A stretch of 64,000 nt of DNA from Nocardioides lacusdianchii (GCF_020102855.1 NZ_JADHZD010000009.1:62001-126000), one strand, 5' to 3'. Shown: positions 1-8,502, numbered from the stretch's first letter. Numbers and translations: made by a program. Notes: generated from the sequence alone by a model not told the origin.

Positions 1-35
1 CGCACGGGTGCCCCTGCCTCGGCGCCCGGGTGCGG

Positions 36-677
36 TCATGTCCCGGAGTCTGCCACCGCCGAGGCGTCGTAGGGCTCGCCGAAACGTCCCGCGAAGGCCC
101 ATTCCGACAGGGGCCTGCGCGTGCGGTCGCGGTGGTCGCGCGCGGCGGTGCGCTCGTCGACCTCGCCGGCGTCACCCGGCACGCCGACAGCGATGCCGGT
201 GAGCAGCCGGTGGGAGGGCGGTACGCCGAGCGCGTCGGCCAGCGCCTCGTGGTCGAAGCCGGCGAACTGGTGGGCGTGCAGTCCCATCGCGCGCGCCTGG
301 AGGGTGAGGTGGGCCGCGGCCTGGCCGACGTCGTAGAGCGCGAGGTCGCTGTACTCCGGCGCATCGGGGCCGTCCCCGTCGCGCACGTGCGCGACGGTGA
401 GGAAGACGACCGACGCCCGCGGCACCCAGCCGGCGTTGCCGCGGCTCAGGCTCTCCACCAGCCGGTCGTGCCCGGGCGTGCCCGGCACGCAGACGATGAG
501 GGCCCACGGCTGGGTGTTGCCCTTGCTCGGCGCCCACTGGGCGGCGCGCAGGAGGGTCTCGACCTCGTCGTCGCCCAGCCGGTGCGCGGCGTCGTACACG
601 CTCGGGCTCCAGCGCGAACGCAGCGGCTCGGCGAGGTGCTCGGCGCCGGGCTGGGGGGCGCGCGGGTCGTCGCTCAT
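36..677 (-). CDS. nitroreductase family protein
   Basis: A complete 213-residue protein of the FMN-dependent nitroreductase family, cytosolic enzymes that use NAD(P)H to reduce nitro compounds, quinones or flavins. The family signature is visible near the N-terminus: an RSRWSP stretch (the flavin-contacting Arg region) followed by LLRAAQWAPSKGNTQPW, the usual helix and loop that bind FMN phosphate. Length is normal for the family. It stands alone on this strand beside an unrelated small gene, so the substrate cannot be inferred. The ATG at 677 is the natural start because the signature follows within about 45 residues. Confidence 0.88.
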   Translation of the reverse strand: MSDDPRAPQPGAEHLAEPLRSRWSPSVYDAAHRLGDDEVETLLRAAQWAPSKGNTQPWALIVCVPGTPGHDRLVESLSRGNAGWVPRASVVFLTVAHVRDGDGPDAPEYSDLALYDVGQAAAHLTLQARAMGLHAHQFAGFDHEALADALGVPPSHRLLTGIAVGVPGDAGEVDERTAARDHRDRTRRPLSEWAFAGRFGEPYDASAVADSGT

Positions 678-708
678 GGGGCGAGTATGTCCGGCGTAGA
701 CACGCGGC

Positions 709-1014
709 TCAGTCGAGGGCGTCGAGCTCGCGCAGCGCGGACTCCCAGCGCTCGCGCCGCTCGGCGTCGGTCTGCTCCCACCATTTCGGGCCGCGCTCGC
801 CGAGCCCGGTCTTGGCCAGCTGCGTCCGGTGCCGGGTGGCCGCCAGCTCGGCGTCGTCGCGCGCAGTGCGGACGCCGGACCTGCCCCGGCCGAGGTGCGA
901 CTTCAGGCGGGCCAGCTCGTCGACCGGGATCGCCGGGTCCGTACGCCGCCAGCGCCGGCCGTCGACGACGAGCCACTTCTCGTCCTCGGTCGGGGAGTCG
1001 TGCGGCTCGGCCAT
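709..1014 (-). CDS. small conserved actinobacterial protein, unknown function
   Basis: A 101-residue hydrophilic protein. The ATG at 1014 was chosen because the sequence from there (MAEPHDSPTEDEKWLVVDGR) looks like the conserved start of a family I have seen across actinobacteria, whereas the in-frame extension upstream is antisense to the zinc-finger gene. It is rich in Trp and Arg (WLVVDGRRWRR, PKWWEQTDAERRERW), with a probable helical middle (residues 35-70) and no signal peptide or membrane segment. Function is not known. It ends 32 bases from the nitroreductase start on the same strand, so the two may be cotranscribed. Confidence 0.7.
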   Translation of the reverse strand: MAEPHDSPTEDEKWLVVDGRRWRRTDPAIPVDELARLKSHLGRGRSGVRTARDDAELAATRHRTQLAKTGLGERGPKWWEQTDAERRERWESALRELDALD

Positions 1015-1107
1015 CCCTCGAGCATGCCCGACGACGACGAAGGTGCCGGACCGGCCTGCGCCGGTCCGACAGCTAGCATGAGCGAACGCGAAGGCCAGGG
1101 AGGCAGC

Positions 1108-1488
1108 ATGCAGTTCAGTCGTCACGAGAAGATGTGCTCCTTCTGCGGCGTGCAGGGCGGCCCGGAGAGGAAGCTCGCTGGTGGTCTCGGGGCGATGATC
1201 TGCGATGAGTGCGTCAGCCACTTCCACGAGAACAACCAGCACCCCGATCGCGTGCACGAGATGTCTCGCCCGCCGTGGGACCGGATGTCGCTCTCCGAGC
1301 TCCTCGCCACCCTGCCGCTCATCACTGCGTCATCCGAGCAGAATGCGGCCTTCGTCCAGGAATGGGTCGACATGCTCCGCGAGCGGCGGGCCTCGTGGAC
1401 CGAGATCGGCCAGGTCCTCGGGGTGACGCGTCAGTCCGCGTGGGAGAAGTACGCCCACCGCAGGGCCGACGACTCGGCGACGGCCTGA
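1108..1488 (+). CDS. ClpX-type C4 zinc finger / HTH protein
   Basis: A 126-residue protein with two parts. Residues about 9-36 (MCSFCGVQGGPERKLAGG ... MICDECV) carry the two CxxC pairs of the ClpX C4 zinc-binding domain, here without any AAA+ ATPase. Residues about 95-120 (SWTEIGQVLGVTRQSAWEKY) form a good helix-turn-helix. This suggests a small DNA-binding or adaptor protein; partner and target are unknown. The ATG at 1108 is preferred because AGGGAGG lies just upstream; an ATG at 1078 is in frame but has no comparable ribosome site. Confidence 0.8.
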   Translation: MQFSRHEKMCSFCGVQGGPERKLAGGLGAMICDECVSHFHENNQHPDRVHEMSRPPWDRMSLSELLATLPLITASSEQNAAFVQEWVDMLRERRASWTEIGQVLGVTRQSAWEKYAHRRADDSATA

Positions 1489-1516
1489 CACGGACTGACG
1501 GTCCGCCGCCGGCACC

Positions 1517-2892
1517 TCAGGCGTTCGTCAAGGACCGCACCTCGCGCCGCGTCGTCGAGGCGGCGCTGCGCACGGTCAGGTCCGACACGATCGGTGCCAG
1601 ACATATGCCGATGCCTTCCGGGCGCAGCGAGGTTCGTGTGTCGGCGCGGACTGTTCCGACGCGGGTCAGGACGTTGGTCTCCGTCAGGGCGCCGACAAGG
1701 CCGACCAGGCACGCCAAGGACGCGTCCGTGCCGGGGCACCGGTGCAGCCCCGCTCCGAAGGCCAGGTAGTGCCGCGACGCGGGGGTCCGACCGAGCCACC
1801 GCTGTGGAACGAAACTGCACGGGTTCTCGTACAGGGACGGGTCCCGGTGCAACACGTAAGGACTGAGCACGAAGGTGTGGCCGGCGCGGAACTCGTACGC
1901 GCCCAGGTGCACACGGCGGCGGGCCACCCGCGAGATCAGCCATGTGGGTGGGTACAGACGCAGTGCCTCGAGAACAGTCGCCCTGGTGAACGGCGACCGC
2001 CCTTGCCGTGCCAGCGCCCCGTCGGCGTGGGGTGCGCGAGCCTTCACGGCCTCGGCCCGCACCTGCGACTGCGCCTCCCCGTGGTCGGCCAGGAGCATCA
2101 GCACCCACCCCGCTGCCGCCGCCGGAACGCGTTGCGCTGCCAGCAACGCGCCGATGAGCAGGTCCGCGCGCCGGTCGACACCCGTGGGTGTGTGTGCCGC
2201 CACGAGCGAGACGAGCGGCCGCGGCTCTGGGTCTGCTGGCGCCGGCACACGCAAGGACGCGTCAGCGCACCCGATCAGGCTCGCGACGCCCGCACGCAGG
2301 CGCTCGTACCGGCGGGCGATGCGACGCCGTGCCGGCGTCCCGAACGCTGGCGGGAGAGCGAGCACGTTGCCGATGACCTCCTCGAGCGCATCGAGGAGAT
2401 CGGCCACCAGGTGACCGAGGTCGTCGTAGGCAGCGCCCAGGACGTGACGACCGACAGCCTCGGAGATCACTGACTCGGCGAAGGTCAACGGGTCCAGCAC
2501 GACCGGCGAATCGTTCCGCACATCCGCCAGCCGCTCATGGGTGAGACGAAGCACGTGTGTGGTGAGACCGACCATGCGCTGGCCCGCATCCCGGGGCCGA
2601 GCAACGGCCGGACCGCGACGATGTCCTCTGACTCCGCCTGATCGAGTCGCCGTCCAAGGAGGTCGTGGCTGACGTCCCAGAGCCGGTCCCGGTCACGAAG
2701 GATCTGCAAGGCCAGGTGCGGGTCGTTCACGACTGTGGTCCTGGTGTCGAACGATGCGAGGCTGCCGTACCGCCTCACGTCCATGAGGAATCCCAGCCGG
2801 TCCTCCTCGTATGCGCGGAGGTTGCCGGTCAGGAGCGATCCGACTGGTCCGGGGGGACGGCTGCTGCGCGTTCCCGAGTCGCGCTTGACCAT
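1517..2892 (-). pseudogene. cytochrome P450, damaged by a frame break
   Basis: Two overlapping frames together spell a P450. The first, from the ATG at 2892 to about 2580, has the N-terminal beta region (ASFDTRTTVVNDPHLALQIL) up to LLGPGMRAS. The second, entered near 2575, continues to 1517 with the K-helix EALRLYPP (ExxR) and the haem loop FGAGLHRCPG with its Cys ligand. Between them the C-helix segment (WxxxR / HRRQRR type) is missing, so a deletion that also shifts frame is more likely than a one-base read error. The I-helix has AAQRV where most P450s have the A-G-x-D/E-T acid-alcohol pair. A tiny peptide gene lies 10 bases upstream on the same strand. Sequencing error is not excluded. Confidence 0.75.
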
Positions 2893-2901
2893 GTCGCAGG
2901 C

Positions 2902-2985
2902 CTAGGTCCAGTAATACCCGGCCGGCAGGCTGCGGCGGTGCAGCCGCTGGACGATCCGAGCAATGAGGTACTTCGTGGTGCGCAA
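2902..2985 (-). CDS. candidate P450-modified RiPP precursor peptide (27 codons)
   Basis: A short reading frame on the P450 strand ends 10 bases before the P450 start codon. From the TTG at 2985 it reads (M)RTTKYLIARIV, then an Arg/His-rich stretch QRLHRRSLPA, then GYYWT and a TAG stop. A GGGGG run about 6 bases upstream could serve as ribosome site. A basic leader with a KY motif followed by a short, aromatic C-terminal core immediately upstream of a P450 is the layout known for P450-crosslinked peptides (atropopeptides such as tryptorubin, and relatives with KSLKY-like leaders; biarylitides). The predicted core would be AGYYWT or similar. No expression evidence is available; the start codon is uncertain. 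Confidence 0.55.
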   Translation of the reverse strand: MRTTKYLIARIVQRLHRRSLPAGYYWT

Positions 2986-3131
2986 GACGACCCCCGTCGT
3001 GATTTACCTGACTGATGACAGGCACACCCTGACGGGTGAGCTGGCGTGACCCAAGCCGACACGCCGTTCGTGACGCGTCTCTGACGTTCACACGCCAGGA
3101 CGGTGTGCCGCAGGAGAGCCGGGCCTCCCTC

Positions 3132-5663
3132 CTACTCGCCGAAGTCCTGCCAGCCGAGGGCGAGTCGTGCGCTGATGGCGCGACTGCTGAACCAGCAGGC
3201 GACACCGACCGCTGCGATGAGCGCAAGGAGCAAGGCGGCGATCTGGACCCACGGGACCACGATGGTGATCTCGGGGACGAACCACCGGGTCAGCACAAGG
3301 GGAGCCACTCCCGCCAGCACTCCGACCGGGACCGCAACTGCGAGCATCACGCCGTACTGCCGGATCACCACGCCTTGGGCCCAGCGGAGTCGTACGCCCA
3401 GCTGGGTCAGGCGACTCGCCCACGGCCTCATCGACACGACCTGGGAGTGCGTCGAGGCGATGGCCAGGAGGAACAGGAGGACGAAGAGGGCGAGCGCAGA
3501 GGCGGTGAGCGCGGCTGGGGGAACGACAGGCGGCAGGTCGCGGTGCACCTCAGCGGTCTCTGGGTTGATCCCGGCCCGGCTGAGGGCCTGGAGAACCTGC
3601 TGCGAGTCCTCAGGACTCACGCCCGTGTAGATCAGCGCGCCGTCGGAGGTGGGCAGGCCCTCAGCCTCAGCAGTCGACGTGAGCATGATGGTGGGCACAG
3701 CGACGAACCAGGGAGTGGGCCTGATCTCGGCCCTCGCTGCTTCATAGGTGCCAGCGGCCGATCCCTCGGCATCGACCAGGTCCACCGTTCCGGACGCGAT
3801 CGGCAGTTCGGGGTCGATGACCAGCACCCCGCCGTTGTCGAGCACCGCGGTCTCGCGCGCGCTCAGGGTGCGTCCTACGACTCGCTCGACGTCGCTGGTC
3901 GAGTCGAAGGCGAAGGTGTTGGCGAACGTGTTGGCGGGCGAGACGGTGTTCGTCAGCTCGATGATGTCGGGGTTGGTCCGCTCGCGCAGCTCACCCAGCA
4001 CCCGGACCTGGACAGGTTCCTGGTCTCGGAGCGCCGGCACCCTCTCCGCCGCCCGGACCACCGCTGCAGGTACGGGTAGGGCGGGGGTGTCGTCGTTGTC
4101 CAGGGCGACCTGCCCGGGCAGCGCGGTGGCACCTCGCAGCGCGCGCTCCGCCTCGACTGCACTGGTCACTGACACGAGCAGCCCACAGCTGCACGCGACG
4201 GCCACCACCAAGGTCGCGGTCGTGAGCCCGTTGCGACGTGAGTAGGCCGACATGAGGCGGGCCGTCAGCCGTCTGGTCAACGAGTCGGAGGGCAGGCGGG
4301 AAACAATGCCGTCGAGGAGGTCCGGGGTCGCCAGCGCTGCCACCACGGCCACCACAGCCGACAGGCGCATGCCGTCGTTCGGTGTTCGCAAGGTCATCGC
4401 GAAGTAGACCGCCACCGCCCCCGCGACCGCCGCGCAGCCGTGCCGGAGGTTCCGCATCAGCCTCGGTGTCAGCAGCGATCGTCGCGAGCCGCGTGCGCGT
4501 GGCCGCGGGTCGCGGGTGACCGCCCACAGCAACGCCGTGCCCGCGAGTGCTCCCGCGACGACCCCCGACGACGTGGCGAGCACAGCGGCAGAAGGAAAGC
4601 GCCAGGTCGCACCCGGGCTCGACCACCGGCCCGCACCCGCCTGCGCGACGGCATGGCCGGCCAGGCTGCCCAGCAAGGCCGACGCGCCGACGGCGGGAAT
4701 GACCCAGGCCAGGACCCCGACCGCCCCTGCGCCGACCGCGGAGGACACCGTGACTCCTTGACGCTTCAGGTTCCGGAGGGCCGGCCCCACACGGCGCAGC
4801 ATCCCCCAGAAGGCCAGCAGGATCGCCAAGGGGGTCAGTGTTGCTACGGGCACCCAGAAGGTCAGGGGCGAGCGGGCGGTCCACGCCGGCTCGGTGTCCG
4901 CGCGCGCATCAGCTCGGGTCCTGAGCGCGGAGGCGAAGTCGCTCTCGAGTGCGCTGCTCGAGCCACCTGGACCGTCGACGAGTCCCACGTCGCTCACCGT
5001 GTCAGCCAACGGGGCGACGACCCGCAACGGTTCGGGGTCGGAGATGAAGAACGTCGGAGAGGCCGTTGCCTGGGACAGCGTGGTGTCCGAGGACGGATCC
5101 AGGGTTGCCCACGTCCCCGGCGCCGCCAGCACCTGTTCGTCGTCACTCAGGGTGTTCTCCACGACCCCCACAACGGTGAAGGCGTCTGCCTGGCCGAGCA
5201 CGCTGATCCGCTCACCAACGGCCAGCCGGTCCGAGATCCCTGATCCGACAAGGGCCACTTCTCCGGCGCCGGTGGGAAATCGACCCTCCACGAGGTCGAG
5301 CGCGTCGGGAAAGGGTTGCGGCTCCCACGGCATCTCCCGGTAGTAGATGCCGTCGTCGGCGAGCTCCGGAAGGGAGAGGTCGGGTGCCTGCAGGGACACC
5401 ACGACGGGGATGCCGGCTGACTCGAGCCGGGACTGCAGCTGCTCGGGCGACGTCGAGCCCGCCGGGATCGAGATGCCGAGCCTGCTGATCGACGCCTCGA
5501 AGCGCCCCGGAAGTCGGTCGGCCTCCTGCTCACCAGTGAGCGTCTGTTCATCGAGGAACACGTTGACGGCGAAGGCGAAGGCGATGACCACCACGGCCGG
5601 CACGACCGCTGCTCGGGCGCGCAACCGGCTCGCGAGCCTGCGTCCCAGCGTCAGGCTCAGCAC
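3132..5663 (-). CDS. FtsX-type ABC transporter permease
   Basis: About 843 residues from the GTG at 5663 (VLSLTLGRRLASRLR). A membrane helix near the N-terminus (VVPAVVVIAFAFAVNVFL) is followed by a large extracytoplasmic domain, then a hydrophobic block near the middle (LTPLAILLAFWGMLRR onward, with several helices), a second periplasmic-like domain and a final helix cluster (ALTASALALFVLLFLLA, MLAVAVPVGVLAGVAPLVL, IAALLLALIAAVGVAC). This is the duplicated FtsX/MacB permease layout used for mechanotransmission or export of lipids and peptides. The GTG overlaps the stop of the ATPase gene (GTGCTGA), indicating translational coupling. Substrate unknown; the neighbouring peptide/P450 pair is a possible source. 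Confidence 0.88.
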   Translation of the reverse strand: MLSLTLGRRLASRLRARAAVVPAVVVIAFAFAVNVFLDEQTLTGEQEADRLPGRFEASISRLGISIPAGSTSPEQLQSRLESAGIPVVVSLQAPDLSLPELADDGIYYREMPWEPQPFPDALDLVEGRFPTGAGEVALVGSGISDRLAVGERISVLGQADAFTVVGVVENTLSDDEQVLAAPGTWATLDPSSDTTLSQATASPTFFISDPEPLRVVAPLADTVSDVGLVDGPGGSSSALESDFASALRTRADARADTEPAWTARSPLTFWVPVATLTPLAILLAFWGMLRRVGPALRNLKRQGVTVSSAVGAGAVGVLAWVIPAVGASALLGSLAGHAVAQAGAGRWSSPGATWRFPSAAVLATSSGVVAGALAGTALLWAVTRDPRPRARGSRRSLLTPRLMRNLRHGCAAVAGAVAVYFAMTLRTPNDGMRLSAVVAVVAALATPDLLDGIVSRLPSDSLTRRLTARLMSAYSRRNGLTTATLVVAVACSCGLLVSVTSAVEAERALRGATALPGQVALDNDDTPALPVPAAVVRAAERVPALRDQEPVQVRVLGELRERTNPDIIELTNTVSPANTFANTFAFDSTSDVERVVGRTLSARETAVLDNGGVLVIDPELPIASGTVDLVDAEGSAAGTYEAARAEIRPTPWFVAVPTIMLTSTAEAEGLPTSDGALIYTGVSPEDSQQVLQALSRAGINPETAEVHRDLPPVVPPAALTASALALFVLLFLLAIASTHSQVVSMRPWASRLTQLGVRLRWAQGVVIRQYGVMLAVAVPVGVLAGVAPLVLTRWFVPEITIVVPWVQIAALLLALIAAVGVACWFSSRAISARLALGWQDFGE

Positions 5664-6346
5664 GTCGGCTCGTCCGAGACGACCCGGCCATCGAGCATGT
5701 CGACGGTGCGCGTGGCGAACTGGCGACATGCCGGGTCGTGCGATGCGACCAGCACCAGGCGGCCGTCATCACACAGCTCGCGCAGGAGGCCGAAGATCGC
5801 GGAGGCGTTGGCGCTGTCCAGCGATCCCGTCGGCTCGTCGGCGAGCAGCACCCGACGCCCTCCGGTCAGGGCGCGCGCAATGCCGACTCGCTGCCGCTGG
5901 CCACCGCTGAGCTGGCGGGGGAACCGTGCTTCATGGCCGCCGAGACCGACACGCTCGAGCAGCTCACTCGCCTCGACCAGAGCCTCGCGGGCGCTGACGC
6001 CCCTCGCTTCCAGCGGTAGGGCGACGTTCTCCGCCGCCGTGAACTCCTCGATCAGGTGGTCGGTCTGGTGGACCATGCCGATGGTCTCGCGACGCAGCCG
6101 CACGCGCTCGTCCTCGGACGCTGCCAGCAGGTCGAGGCCGTTGACCCACAGCTCGCCGCCCGTGGGCGTGTCCAGGCCCGCGATGAGATTCAGCAGGGTG
6201 GTCTTCCCCGATCCGCTGTGACCGAACAGGCCGATGAACTCACTGCCACCGGCGGCCATGTCAACTTCGTCGACCGCGTCCACCCGCTCCGCCTCGGACA
6301 CGTAGGTGCGCATCAGCTTGCGGGCTGTGATCAGTTCCGTCGACAT
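5657..6346 (-). CDS. ABC transporter ATP-binding protein (LolD/MacB type)
   Basis: A 229-residue nucleotide-binding subunit. Walker A is GHSGSGKTTLLN (about residues 42-53), the signature is LSGGQRQRVGIARAL, Walker B is VLLADEPTGSLD and the H-loop is VASHDP. The EPTGSLD form is characteristic of the LolD/MacB/FtsE group that partners FtsX-type permeases, which fits the next gene. The ATG at 6346 (MSTELITARKLMRTY) is chosen because the longer frame upstream is antisense-like and overlaps the secreted protein gene. Only 13 bases separate it from that upstream gene, so the three leftward genes probably form one transcript. Confidence 0.92.
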   Translation of the reverse strand: MSTELITARKLMRTYVSEAERVDAVDEVDMAAGGSEFIGLFGHSGSGKTTLLNLIAGLDTPTGGELWVNGLDLLAASEDERVRLRRETIGMVHQTDHLIEEFTAAENVALPLEARGVSAREALVEASELLERVGLGGHEARFPRQLSGGQRQRVGIARALTGGRRVLLADEPTGSLDSANASAIFGLLRELCDDGRLVLVASHDPACRQFATRTVDMLDGRVVSDEPTC

Positions 6347-6359
6347 GGCCGCCACTGTC

Positions 6360-6734
6360 TCAGCAGCCGTTCTTCGTGCGCATCGCCGAGGTCGAGTTGC
6401 TGTTGAACCACGCCAGGTCGGGGTCGCTGCTTGCCTTGGCCATGGTGATGCGGTCGCCACCGCCGTCGACGTCGTCGGCCATGCAGCCGGTGTAGGTGTT
6501 CGACCGGTTGGCCCACGAGTCCTGCTGGTTGTTCTCGCCGTTGGCGTCATTGAAGACGTCCATCCAGCTGCCCTGGCCATGCACCTGAGCAGCGATGAGC
6601 CACTCGTAGTTGCCGTTGCCCCAGACACACATGTAGTTCGTGCCGCACTGGTTCAGGCCCGCCTGTGCGGCCGTCGGTGCAGCGAGCCCCGCGAAAGCCA
6701 TCGCCCCGGCGATGACCAATCCCTTAACGCGCAT
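6360..6734 (-). CDS. secreted small Cys protein, peptidase inhibitor I36-like
   Basis: A 124-residue precursor with a clear signal peptide (MRVKGLVIAGAMAFAGLAA, cleavage probably after AQA near residue 25). The mature part contains CGTNYMCVWGNGNYEW, resembling the C-x-x-C-W pattern of peptidase inhibitor family I36 domains in actinobacterial secreted proteins, and two further Cys near the C-terminus (YTGCMADD and the final NGC), enough for two disulfides. It is the first gene of the leftward group with the ABC exporter. An inhibitor role is by family resemblance only; it may instead be a secreted marker or signal. Confidence 0.72.
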   Translation of the reverse strand: MRVKGLVIAGAMAFAGLAAPTAAQAGLNQCGTNYMCVWGNGNYEWLIAAQVHGQGSWMDVFNDANGENNQQDSWANRSNTYTGCMADDVDGGGDRITMAKASSDPDLAWFNSNSTSAMRTKNGC

Positions 6735-6782
6735 CTACTTCGTCCCTCCGTGAAGCCAAGCCCGAGTAACTTGGCGGACGAA

Positions 6783-6836
6783 ACATATCCATTTTGTCAA
6801 GATATGTCTGACACCCGTCAGGCAGTGCCTGACGGG
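6783..6836. promoter_or_regulatory. paired inverted repeats upstream of the I36/ABC group
   Basis: Two dyads sit about 50-100 bases before the secreted-protein start at 6734. One is acatatc ... gatatgt (6783-6789 and 6801-6807). The other is CCCGTCAGG-cagtg-CCTGACGGG (6814-6836). On the minus strand a TTGACA-like hexamer lies inside the first dyad. This could be an operator with promoter, or the second dyad could be a terminator protecting the locus. The AT-rich composition contrasts with the surroundings. Confidence 0.4.
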
Positions 6837-6987
6837 CACTTAGACTACTCGTGCTCCTCGAGGGCCTAGGTCCCTCTCGACGGCGCGACGGCGTGGCTCG
6901 AGACCACGAGGGTTTCGGCAGCCACCCGCCACGCTCGGAGACGAGGGAGAGCTCCTCACCTCGTCCTGGAGGCCCTTCCCGACGACA

Positions 6988-7015
6988 AAGGCCCCGGACC
7001 GGGGTCCGGGGCCTT
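6988..7015 (-). terminator. intrinsic terminator of tRNA-Leu
   Basis: A perfect 13-bp stem (AAGGCCCCGGACC, 2-base loop, GGTCCGGGGCCTT) lies 9 bases after the tRNA-Leu 3' end on the minus strand and is followed there by TTTGTCGT. Confidence 0.8.
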
Positions 7016-7023
7016 CGAGGTGC

Positions 7024-7109
7024 TGGTGCGCGAGGGGGGATTTGAACCCCCACGCCCTTTCGGACACTGCGACCTGAACGCAGCGCGTCTGCCGTTCCGC
7101 CACTCGCGC
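7024..7109 (-). tRNA. tRNA-Leu(CAG)
   Basis: On the minus strand this reads GCGCGAGTGGCGGAACGGCA and so on, with acceptor stem GCGCGAG/CTCGCGC, anticodon loop TTCAGGT (anticodon CAG), a long variable arm (TGTCCGAAAGGGCG) as expected for class II tRNA-Leu, T-loop TTCAAAT and an encoded CCA. It lies just upstream of, and divergent from, the fhaA operon, as in many actinobacteria. Confidence 0.97.
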
Positions 7110-7319
7110 ATGAAGCAGAGGGAAGGCTACCCCACGCCTGAGGCACGCTCCCAATCGGCCGTGTCCCCGCGCGACGCCCCGCCCGAGGTCACCCCTCGGG
7201 CGGGGCGGCACCCGTGCGCAACGGCGACCGGCCGGTACGCTCGGCGGCACCGATCGGGGGGTGTGTGAAGCCTGCCCACCACAACGACGTGACGCCAGCG
7301 CGAGGAGAGGAGGCCCGGA

Positions 7320-8036
7320 GTGAATGCGCTCCAGAGGTTCGAGCAGCGGCTCGAGTCGGTCATCTCCGGCGTCTTCGCCCGCGCCTTCCGCAGCGCCGTG
7401 CAGCCGGTCGAGATCGCCGCGGCGCTCCAGCGCGAGTGCGACAACAACGCCCAGGTGCTCAGCCGCCAGCGCCGGCTGGTGCCCAACGACTTCCACGTCG
7501 AGCTCTCCGCCTCCGACCTCGAGCGGATCGTCGGACTCGGCCGCGCGCTCGAGCAGGACCTCGTCGACCAGCTCCAGGACCACGCCGACGCGCAGGGCTA
7601 CGTCTTCACCGGCCCCGTCAGCATTGCGTTCGAGTCCGCCGACGACCTGACCACCGGCCGCTTCCGGATCCGCTCCAAGGCGCAGGCGAGCGTCACCGAC
7701 AACGACCAGCGCACCCGTACGCGGTCCTCGCACGCCACGCTCGAGGTCAACGGGACGCGTCATCCGCTGCGCCCGCCCGGGCTGGTCATCGGCCGCGGCA
7801 CCGAGGCCGACCTGCGCATCAACGACCCCGGCGTGAGCCGCCGCCACCTCGAGCTCGAGGTGAGCATCGACGGCGTCGAGGCGGTCGACCTCGGCTCGAC
7901 CAACGGCATCCTGGTCGACGGGACGAAGGTCGCGCGGGCACGCCTGCGCGACGGCTCCACGATCAAGATCGGGCACACCGAGATGACCGTCCGCATCGAC
8001 GGCGGTCGCGACGAGGCCGGGGGCTGGAATGTCTGA
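7320..8036 (+). CDS. fhaA: FhaA, DUF3662 and FHA domain protein
   Basis: A 238-residue cytosolic phospho-reader of the PknA/PknB pathway. Residues 1-115 form the DUF3662 (FhaA N-terminal) domain beginning NALQRFEQRLE. After a short linker, residues about 145-235 form an FHA domain with GLVIGRGTEADLRI, SRRHLE and DLGSTNGI, the pThr-binding loops. The known mycobacterial FhaA is longer (over 500 residues) because of its linker; this one is compact. The start is GTG, preceded by GGAGAGGAGG. It opens a seven-gene rightward operon; in mycobacteria FhaA links kinase signalling to peptidoglycan precursor flippase regulation. Confidence 0.95.
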   Translation: MNALQRFEQRLESVISGVFARAFRSAVQPVEIAAALQRECDNNAQVLSRQRRLVPNDFHVELSASDLERIVGLGRALEQDLVDQLQDHADAQGYVFTGPVSIAFESADDLTTGRFRIRSKAQASVTDNDQRTRTRSSHATLEVNGTRHPLRPPGLVIGRGTEADLRINDPGVSRRHLELEVSIDGVEAVDLGSTNGILVDGTKVARARLRDGSTIKIGHTEMTVRIDGGRDEAGGWNV

Positions 8037-8502
8037 GCTGACCCTCTTCCTGATCCGCGTGGCCTTCCTGGCCATCCTGTGGATCTTCGTGCTGTCCGCG
8101 ATCTCGGTCATCCGCTCCGACATGTTCGGCGCCCGGGTGCCCGAGACGGCCCGCGGCGGCGCACCCGCGGGCCGCAAGGGCAACGGCAAGCCGAAGAAGC
8201 CGCGGCGCGGCGCCCCCACCCACCTGCTGGTGGTCGAGGGCGACAACCCGGGCACCCGCGCCGAGCTCGCCGACGCCCCGCTGCTGATCGGGCGCGGCAG
8301 CGACGCCGCGATCAAGCTCGACGACGACTACGTCTCCACCCGCCACGCCCGCGTCGGGGCCAGCGGCGACGAGTGGTTCGTGGAGGACCTCGGCTCCACC
8401 AACGGCACCTACGTCGGCCCGGTGCGCATCACCCAGCCCACCACCATCGGTGTGGGCGTCCAGGTGCGGGTCGGCAAGACGATCCTGGAGCTGCGGAAGT
8501 GA
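8029..8502 (+). CDS. fhaB: FhaB, membrane-anchored FHA domain protein
   Basis: A 157-residue protein with an N-terminal membrane helix (LFLIRVAFLAILWIFVLSAI), a basic linker and a C-terminal FHA domain (LLIGRGSDAAIKL, STRHARV, DLGSTNGTYV). This is the usual FhaB/FipA architecture and length. In mycobacteria it is a PknA/PknB substrate-binding partner near the divisome. The ATG at 8029 overlaps the end of fhaA by 8 bases. Confidence 0.95.
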   Translation: MSELTLFLIRVAFLAILWIFVLSAISVIRSDMFGARVPETARGGAPAGRKGNGKPKKPRRGAPTHLLVVEGDNPGTRAELADAPLLIGRGSDAAIKLDDDYVSTRHARVGASGDEWFVEDLGSTNGTYVGPVRITQPTTIGVGVQVRVGKTILELRK

